From contig JAPLDO010000022.1 in NCBI GenBank assembly GCA_026391715.1, forward strand, positions 1 through 64,000: DNA of 64,000 bases, written 5' to 3'. Shown here piece by piece: positions 57,789-64,000 of the stretch. How positions within the stretch are numbered: the first letter of the stretch is position 1; the number at the start of each line of letters is the position of its first letter. Source of the DNA: Bacteroidota bacterium (GTDB lineage: Bacteria; Bacteroidota; Bacteroidia; Bacteroidales; FEN-979). A program made the translations under genes and the position numbers. The notes beneath the pieces were generated by a model. The model worked only from the letters and a program-made list of their open reading frames with translations, did not search any database and was not told the origin of the DNA.

Positions 57789-58574
57789 TCACAAAAACTT
57801 GACAAAAGGCACAAAAGGAGCGGTATTTTTTTTGTAAGTCTCCCAGTCGGGATTTTCATTTAATTTTTTCTCAAGCAAGGGAATTCCTGAGACGAACCGC
57901 AACAGAAGGGTAATAACGACCGGGCTGATCAGTGTAAACCACCCGCCGGGAATACTTAGCGCATAAAGGGATAATCCCCACCAAAGCAAAGCCTCACCGA
58001 AATAATTTGGATGCCGCGATGCAGACCACAATCCGGTGGAGATGATTTTTCCTTTATTGGAAGGATTTCTTTTAAATTCCGATAGTTGGTAATCTGACAA
58101 TGCTTCAATCATGAAACCAACGCCAAACAGGATAAGCCCCAGTGAATCCCATACCCCCAACGCTCCTCCCCGGCTAAAATTAATAAACCAGACAGGCGTA
58201 GAAATGATCAGCATTAAGAAACCCTGTAAAAGAAATATCTGCAAATAACTGCGCAAATAGAAAAACCTCCATGTATTTCGCCATAATTTATAACGGAAAT
58301 CTTCGCCCCTGCCTCTGTTTCGGATCATGATATGAATTGATAATCGTAACCCCCACAGTAAAACCAGTATATTGACGATAGTTTTCCGTAAGTCAATTTC
58401 ACCAGACTGAACAAGGGTATAAAATGCAATGAAAATAAAACCAAATCCCCAGAAAATATCTACTATGGAGTTATCCTTCCTCGTCAATGCTATGATAAAC
58501 ACGAGTGTCATAAATAATATAACGACAAGTACGATATCAGGCAGATAATTTTGTAATTCAACCATGTTAATCAA
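57789..58574 (-). CDS. DUF1295-type membrane protein (steroid 5-alpha-reductase-like)
   Basis: 261 aa; DNSIVDIFWGFGFI, STGLWSASRHPNYFGEALLWWGLSLYAL, multi-TM. Confidence 0.9.
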   Translation of the reverse strand: MINMVELQNYLPDIVLVVILFMTLVFIIALTRKDNSIVDIFWGFGFIFIAFYTLVQSGEIDLRKTIVNILVLLWGLRLSIHIMIRNRGRGEDFRYKLWRNTWRFFYLRSYLQIFLLQGFLMLIISTPVWFINFSRGGALGVWDSLGLILFGVGFMIEALSDYQLSEFKRNPSNKGKIISTGLWSASRHPNYFGEALLWWGLSLYALSIPGGWFTLISPVVITLLLRFVSGIPLLEKKLNENPDWETYKKNTAPFVPFVKFL

Positions 58575-60396
58575 GCATTAGAGAGATGCATGCAACGCCA
58601 GGACCGGTATTCGCAACCAATGCAGGGGAAGCATGATCAATAAAAATTGGTTTTCGTTTGGTCAGTTTTTCCATCTGTTCTGCATACCACTGCGCGGTTT
58701 CCGGATTATTTGCATGAGTTATGGCATATTCCCATACCTTTTTACCAGCCGTTAACTTAGAAATAGTGCGGATTATCTTTTTCATACTTCCCTTTTCCGA
58801 AAACGATTTCGACGCCAAAGCAGCCTTACCTTCCTGATCTATTACAATGACAGGTTTCAGGTCGAACATTCTCGCAATAAAACTTTTAAGCGGACTTACC
58901 CGACCACTGCGGACAATATATTTCAGGGTTTTAACGCTTACGCGCACTATTGATTTTGACTTCCATTCTTCCATCCTGCCCATGATCTCCTCATGGGACG
59001 CGCCATCAGCCAATGCGCGGGCAGCTCTGAGAACGATAAGACCAAGTCCGCCGGTAATCTTTGTGGAATTGACAATATTAATGGTTTTACCAGTCCTGAC
59101 GGCAACATCCTGCGATCCTTTCAAACTGCTGGAATAAGTTCCGCTTAACTTTTCACTCAAATGAATTCCGATGATTGACTGATAGTGAGATGCAAGATAC
59201 TCGAATTTATTCTGAAATTCTTTTGAAGCAGGTTGAGCGGAAGAGGGATTCTCCTCGGTTTTCTCAAGCATTGCATAAAACTGGGGTGGATTGATGGTAA
59301 GGCGGTCGAGGAAGTAAGTTTCGCCAAAATGGACGGTTAGCGGTACAACATGTATCTGATATTCATCAATAAATTCTTTCGGAAGATCGCAGGAAGAATC
59401 GGTGACAATGGCGATATCGGCTTTCCGGTTGATCAGGATTTCATTCTGCATAACCATATCATCTACTTTCTGATAGGTAATGTGCCCAAATTGCTGGAGT
59501 TGGGAAAACACTTCGGCAGGAAAATCGGTATGAATATGTACCCTGATTTTCTGAGGCGACCCTGCAACTACAAGCGAGTCGCCGCAATGCTGAATATAAT
59601 TTCTTACTTTGTGTTTGTCAAGTTGATCGCCCGCAATTAAGGCTTCGGTACAAAACCTGAAGGTGATTTTATCGTGGGGCATTTCTGCCAGTTCAACAAT
59701 ATCTGAAGCGTCAGCGATAACTTTTTTCAATGCCTTTTCGGCGCCGAGGGTAAAGAAATCTTTTATTCCTTCAAGGAAATAGACAAAACCTTTGGCTCCG
59801 GCATCAACAACATTGGCGCGGGTAAGTAACTCCATCTGCTGGGTAGTTCCTGCCAGCGACTCAAGCGCGCGATTATATGCCTCAACGAGGAGTCTGATAA
59901 AATCGTCAAACCTGTCCTTGAGCAGATAAACGTAATCTGCCCACTCTTTGATAACAGTAAGAATCGTACCTTCAACCGGATTGGCAATGGCGTCATAAGC
60001 ATAAGCAACAGCCCGCTTCATGCTTTCGGCAAAGGAAGGGATATCAATGGTTGCGTTTGATTTTATTTCATTGCTGAAACCGTACAGGAACTGGGCAAAA
60101 ATGATCCCCGAATTTCCTCTTGCCCCTGTAAGCGCTGCATCGGCAAGAGCTACCGCAGTTTGTTTTAAATTATCGGTCGGGATAATTGCATCCATAATTG
60201 AACGCATTGTTGAAGCCAGATTGGTGCCTGTATCAGCATCGGCAACCGGAAAAACATTAATTTTGTTGAGTAGTTTTTGATGTTCAAAAATCCTTTGCGC
60301 GCCGGCAAGAAACGAGTAGTAGAGTTGTTTTCCGTTAAGCTCCGTTATCTTTTCAACTGTTTCTGTCAAGATACTGGGGGTTTTAGTTATATGCAA
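58567..60396 (-). CDS. Fused Dak2/DhaL - DegV protein (FakA-FakB-like)
   Basis: 609 aa; N-terminal INVFPVADADTGTNLASTMRSI...GARGNSGIIFAQFLYG (DhaL); C-terminal DIAIVTDSSCDLPKEFIDEYQIHVVPLTVHFGETYFLD (DegV). Confidence 0.92.
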   Translation of the reverse strand: MHITKTPSILTETVEKITELNGKQLYYSFLAGAQRIFEHQKLLNKINVFPVADADTGTNLASTMRSIMDAIIPTDNLKQTAVALADAALTGARGNSGIIFAQFLYGFSNEIKSNATIDIPSFAESMKRAVAYAYDAIANPVEGTILTVIKEWADYVYLLKDRFDDFIRLLVEAYNRALESLAGTTQQMELLTRANVVDAGAKGFVYFLEGIKDFFTLGAEKALKKVIADASDIVELAEMPHDKITFRFCTEALIAGDQLDKHKVRNYIQHCGDSLVVAGSPQKIRVHIHTDFPAEVFSQLQQFGHITYQKVDDMVMQNEILINRKADIAIVTDSSCDLPKEFIDEYQIHVVPLTVHFGETYFLDRLTINPPQFYAMLEKTEENPSSAQPASKEFQNKFEYLASHYQSIIGIHLSEKLSGTYSSSLKGSQDVAVRTGKTINIVNSTKITGGLGLIVLRAARALADGASHEEIMGRMEEWKSKSIVRVSVKTLKYIVRSGRVSPLKSFIARMFDLKPVIVIDQEGKAALASKSFSEKGSMKKIIRTISKLTAGKKVWEYAITHANNPETAQWYAEQMEKLTKRKPIFIDHASPALVANTGPGVACISLMLD

Positions 60397-60553
60397 AGGT
60401 ATGTTTTTTTCTGAATTTGTAATTTTCTACATTTCTGATGCAGTAAAGCCAAATAACTTATCAACCTGAATAAACTACAAATTTAATACAGATTTGATTT
60501 GAACCTTTGCGCACCATTGGTAAAAACAATTACAGAAATTAGTCAGATTTTAT

Positions 60554-60561
60554 TAATTTTG
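60554..60561 (+). promoter_or_regulatory. -7 box TAATTTTG upstream of the DUF1573 gene
   Basis: TAnnTTTG match 52 bp upstream of the start codon. Confidence 0.5.
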
Positions 60562-60612
60562 CCGAAATTTATAGTTAACAAAAGTCAGTTTTAACCCCAT
60601 TAAATATTTAAA

Positions 60613-61080
60613 ATGAAAAAGGTAATTTTTTCTCTTATCGCATTGTTTTTTGCAGGATTAACGGTAAATGCCCAGGATGCTGCAACCCCACAACCGCCGG
60701 TTGATCCAAATGCTCCCGAAATCGTTTTTGAAAAAACGGTGCATGATTACGGTACAATTGTTCAGGGCGCCGATGGAACCTGTGAATTTAAGTTCACCAA
60801 TACAGGCAAGGAACCACTCATCTTATCCAGGCCTACCTCGTCATGTGGTTGCACTGTTCCTACATGGCCGCAGGAACCCATTCTTCCCGGAAAAAGTGAA
60901 GTTATCAAAGTCACCTACAATACAAATAATGTAGGCGGAATTAACAAAACAGTTACTGTTAATTCAAATGCTAAAACCGCCAGAATTGTTCTTCAGATAA
61001 AAGGCACAGTGACGCCCAAACCAACCACAACAATGCCTGAGAAACCCGCAGAACAAGTTGCCGCTCCGGTAAGTAAATAA
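60613..61080 (+). CDS. DUF1573 domain protein
   Basis: 155 aa; signal peptide; EKTVHDYGTIVQGADGTCEFKFTNTGKEPLILSRPTSSCGCTVPTWPQEPILPGKSEVIKVTYNT. Confidence 0.95.
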   Translation: MKKVIFSLIALFFAGLTVNAQDAATPQPPVDPNAPEIVFEKTVHDYGTIVQGADGTCEFKFTNTGKEPLILSRPTSSCGCTVPTWPQEPILPGKSEVIKVTYNTNNVGGINKTVTVNSNAKTARIVLQIKGTVTPKPTTTMPEKPAEQVAAPVSK

Positions 61081-61146
61081 TACTAAATTTTATATATGCA
61101 TCAAGCCAGCCAAAAGCTGGCTTTGCTGCTTTAAACAGTTCTCATT

Positions 61147-62358
61147 ATGCCAGCTATTTCTCAACGAGGCCAAGCCTGCCCTCCTTCTCCTATCCGCAAA
61201 CTCGTTCCCTTTTCCGATGAGGCAAAGAAAAGAGGCGTTAAAGTTTATCATCTTAATATCGGACAACCCGATATCGAAACACCAGCCAATGTGCTTGAAA
61301 AAATTCGCAATGTTGACCTGAAGGTTATCGAATACAGCCACTCTGCCGGGATTCTTTCCTACCGGAAAAAACTGGCTGAATATTATGACCGTGTTGGAAT
61401 TTCTGTTTCGCCCGAAGAAATGATTGTAACTACCGGAGGTTCTGAAGGTATTCTATTTGCTATGATGGTTTGTCTGAATCCCGGCGACGAAATCATCATT
61501 CCCGAACCTTTTTATGCCAATTACAACGGTTTTGCCGTTGCAGCCGGCATTGTGGTAAAACCTATCGCGTCGTTTATTGACGATGGTTTCAGCTTACCGC
61601 CGATGAGCGCTTTTGAAGAGGCAATCACGCCGCGAACCAAGGCTATCATGATTTGTAACCCAAATAATCCTACCGGATATCTGTATTCCAATGAGGAACT
61701 GGGATTGCTTCGCGATATTGTGAAAAAACATGATCTCTACCTCTTTTCCGATGAGGTTTACCGTGAATTTTGTTACGACGGAAAACGCCATTATTCGGTG
61801 ATGAACCTGGAGGGAATTGATCAGAATGTTGTTCTTCTCGATTCAATTTCAAAACGGTATAGCGCCTGTGGCGTACGTATTGGCGTGATGATCTCAAAAA
61901 ACAAGGAGGTTATGGCAACTGCCATGAAATTTGCGCAAGCGCGTCTCAGCCCGCCAACTTTCGGACAAATTGCCGGCGAGGAAGCCGTTAACACTCCTGC
62001 GAGCTATTTAACGGCAGTCCTTGCCGAATATGTAAAACGGCGCAACATCGTGGTTGAATCCATCAACAAAATGGAGGGGTGCTTTTGCCCGAATCCGGGA
62101 GGCGCTTTTTATGCCGTAGCCCGTTTGCCAATTGATGACTCCGACAAATTCTGTCAATGGCTCCTCGAAAGTTTTAATTATGAAGGTCAAACAGTAATGC
62201 TCGCTCCCGCTACCGGTTTCTATTCCACGCCAGGTCGCGGAAAAAATGAAGTCAGAATCAGTTACGTTCTAAACGTTGACGATCTTAAAAACTCAATGAA
62301 ATGCCTTGAAGAGGGGTTGAAGGAGTATAGGAAAAAAAATAGCGAGATTGTGAAGTAG
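61147..62358 (+). CDS. PLP-dependent aminotransferase, class I/II
   Basis: 403 aa; HLNIGQPDIETP, MICNPNNPTGYLYSNEEL, LFSDEVYREF, LDSISKRYSACGVRIG. Confidence 0.95.
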   Translation: MPAISQRGQACPPSPIRKLVPFSDEAKKRGVKVYHLNIGQPDIETPANVLEKIRNVDLKVIEYSHSAGILSYRKKLAEYYDRVGISVSPEEMIVTTGGSEGILFAMMVCLNPGDEIIIPEPFYANYNGFAVAAGIVVKPIASFIDDGFSLPPMSAFEEAITPRTKAIMICNPNNPTGYLYSNEELGLLRDIVKKHDLYLFSDEVYREFCYDGKRHYSVMNLEGIDQNVVLLDSISKRYSACGVRIGVMISKNKEVMATAMKFAQARLSPPTFGQIAGEEAVNTPASYLTAVLAEYVKRRNIVVESINKMEGCFCPNPGGAFYAVARLPIDDSDKFCQWLLESFNYEGQTVMLAPATGFYSTPGRGKNEVRISYVLNVDDLKNSMKCLEEGLKEYRKKNSEIVK

Positions 62359-62369
62359 CGAAAATTTTG

Positions 62370-63533
62370 CTAATACAGCAGATATTTTTTCCGGATTTTT
62401 TTGAATTTTTCAATTCCGGGTTTCCATGAAGCCCGGATTTTTTTTTCGGATAATCCCCGACTTATTTGAATCTGTAACGATTCATTTCCAGCAAGCCGAT
62501 TGAAATAGCTGTTGAAAAAACCGGGTTTATCGTTCCAATCCGTGCAGGCGTCAATTAACCAGGCGAGGTTTATTTTTCCGGAAGACCCTGGATGTATCTT
62601 GTAAAATTCCCGTAAACCAACACCGGAACATTCCTGATCTTTATATGGAGGGTTGGCGCTCATTCCCGGAATACTTTGCGGGGTAAATGAAAAATCTGCG
62701 TTTTTATAACCGGGATAACCGAAAACCTCAAACGGGTATTGTGTTCCGCGCCCAACGCTGACAATAGTACCTTCAAAAAGACACAATGAAGGATAGAGCA
62801 GAATTGAATTCATATTTGGCAGATTAGGCGATGGTTTAACCGGCAATTCATACTTCGTGAAATGAGTATAGGATTCAACAGGAATTACCTTCAGATCACA
62901 CTTAATTCCGCCCGACAACCACCCTTCGCCATTTACCATTAAAGCATACTCTCCGATGGTCATTCCATACACGATGGGAACCGGATGCATCCCAACAAAG
63001 GAGGTAAACTGCTTTTCGAGTACCGGACCATCAATATAAAAACCATTCGGGTTTGGCCTGTCGAGTACGATAAGCGGGATGTGATTTTCGGCGCACGCTT
63101 CCATCATATAGGTCAATGTTGAAATGTAGGTATAAAACCGTACGCCGACATCCTGTAGATCAAACAGAATCACATTTAGCCCGGCAAGGTCATCCTCTGA
63201 AGGCTTTTTTCTGGTTCCATAAAGCGATATAACCTGAATCCCGGTAATAGAATCATTGGAATGATCAACCTGCTGACCAGCCTCAACATTCAATCGGAAA
63301 CCATGTTCAGGAGAAAAAATCCGGGTCAGTTGAATCCCGTCTTTTACCAGCATATCAACAATGTTTCTACTATCAACAACCGAGGCGTTATTGGCGACAA
63401 TCCCAACGGTTTTATTTTTAAGCAAAAAATAATATTGATCGGTACGAGCGGCGCCAACTTTAACCTGTGCGAAAACATGGAGAGGCAGAAGCCCAATAAC
63501 CGCTATCATCATTGCAAAAGCTCTGTTTTTCAT
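62370..63533 (-). CDS. DUF1343 / NamZ-like exported protein
   Basis: 387 aa; signal peptide; KTVGIVANNASVVD, FSPEHGFRLNVEAGQQVDHSND, LFDLQDVGVRFYTYISTLTYMMEA, VGRGTQYPFEVFGYP. Confidence 0.9.
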   Translation of the reverse strand: MKNRAFAMMIAVIGLLPLHVFAQVKVGAARTDQYYFLLKNKTVGIVANNASVVDSRNIVDMLVKDGIQLTRIFSPEHGFRLNVEAGQQVDHSNDSITGIQVISLYGTRKKPSEDDLAGLNVILFDLQDVGVRFYTYISTLTYMMEACAENHIPLIVLDRPNPNGFYIDGPVLEKQFTSFVGMHPVPIVYGMTIGEYALMVNGEGWLSGGIKCDLKVIPVESYTHFTKYELPVKPSPNLPNMNSILLYPSLCLFEGTIVSVGRGTQYPFEVFGYPGYKNADFSFTPQSIPGMSANPPYKDQECSGVGLREFYKIHPGSSGKINLAWLIDACTDWNDKPGFFNSYFNRLAGNESLQIQISRGLSEKKIRASWKPGIEKFKKIRKKYLLY

Positions 63534-63555
63534 GGCAATTCATTAAAAATTCGTC

Positions 63556-63563
63556 TATTTTTG
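63556..63563 (+). promoter_or_regulatory. -7 box TATTTTTG
   Basis: TAnnTTTG between the divergent genes at 63533 and 63582. Confidence 0.45.
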
Positions 63564-63581
63564 CAAAGTAAAGATTTTCCT

Positions 63582-64000
63582 TTGAATACTGAATTATTTC
63601 TGGCAAAACGGCTTGTTTCCCGAAGCAAGGGAAATTTTTCCTTCACTTTCGTCATTATCGCCATCACTTCCATTGCGCTGGGGCTTTCCATCATGTTTAT
63701 TGCCGTAGCCATTCTGACAGGATTCAAAAATGAAATCCGTGAAAAGGTGACTGGTTTTTGCGGTCACATCCAGATTACCCGTTTTGCTGAAAACAACACT
63801 TTTGAACCCCGCCCCATTGCAAAAAACCAATCTTTTCTAAGGGTATTGAAAAGCAATAAAGAGATCAGCCACGTACAGGTTTTTGCAACCAAAGCCGGTA
63901 TTATAAAAGCGAAAGATCATATCCAGGGGGTGATATTAAAAGGCGTGGGTTCGGATTTTGACTGGCGTTTTTTCAAAAGTAAAATGATCCTGGGAAGGAC
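63582..64000 (+). CDS. LolC/LolE- or FtsX-type ABC transporter permease, N-terminal part (runs off window)
   Basis: Open frame from TTG at 63582: NTELFLAKRLVSRSKGNFSFTFVIIAITSIALGLSIMFIAVAILTGFKNEIREKVTGFCGHIQI. Confidence 0.85.
   Translation, partial: MNTELFLAKRLVSRSKGNFSFTFVIIAITSIALGLSIMFIAVAILTGFKNEIREKVTGFCGHIQITRFAENNTFEPRPIAKNQSFLRVLKSNKEISHVQVFATKAGIIKAKDHIQGVILKGVGSDFDWRFFKSKMILGR

Overview
The window is a chromosomal segment of a Bacteroidota-type genome. The assignment rests on TAnnTTTG promoter boxes, a PorP/SprF protein, the ileS-TraR/DksA-lspA order and a detached atpD-atpC pair. I see no tRNA, rRNA, CRISPR array or intact transposase. From left to right it contains: a surface-polysaccharide locus (Wzm/Wzt ABC exporter, AlgX/AlgJ-like protein, glycosyltransferases, FkbM methyltransferase, one truncated GT2); ileS-dksA-like-lspA; a DUF4143-type ATPase behind a two-palindrome operator candidate; atpDC; a fused ResB-CcsA protein; an operon coupling a REC-PP2C phosphatase and a STAS protein to an unusual ABC transporter (permease fused to two tandem binding domains, ATPase, lipoprotein binding protein); a three-gene unknown/TPR cluster; alkaline phosphatase; a GlcG/HbpS - hybrid histidine kinase - cysteine dioxygenase-like operon; three tandem B12-type radical SAM paralogues; a decayed toxin region; NhaD; a Dak2-DegV fusion; and housekeeping genes. 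The intergenic regions carry layered repeats: a 157-bp MITE-like family with terminal inverted repeats (3 copies), a 211-bp relative sharing its termini but with a G/C-tract core, and heptameric tandem repeats at several loci. The strongest candidates for under-described biology are the phosphatase/STAS/ABC operon (25512-32836), the radical SAM triplet (47669-51735), the GlcG-kinase-dioxygenase operon (38574-42306), the shared-terminus repeat families, and the paired TTTCTG-N4-CAGAAA operator. All family names come from reading motifs in the translations; no database search was run.
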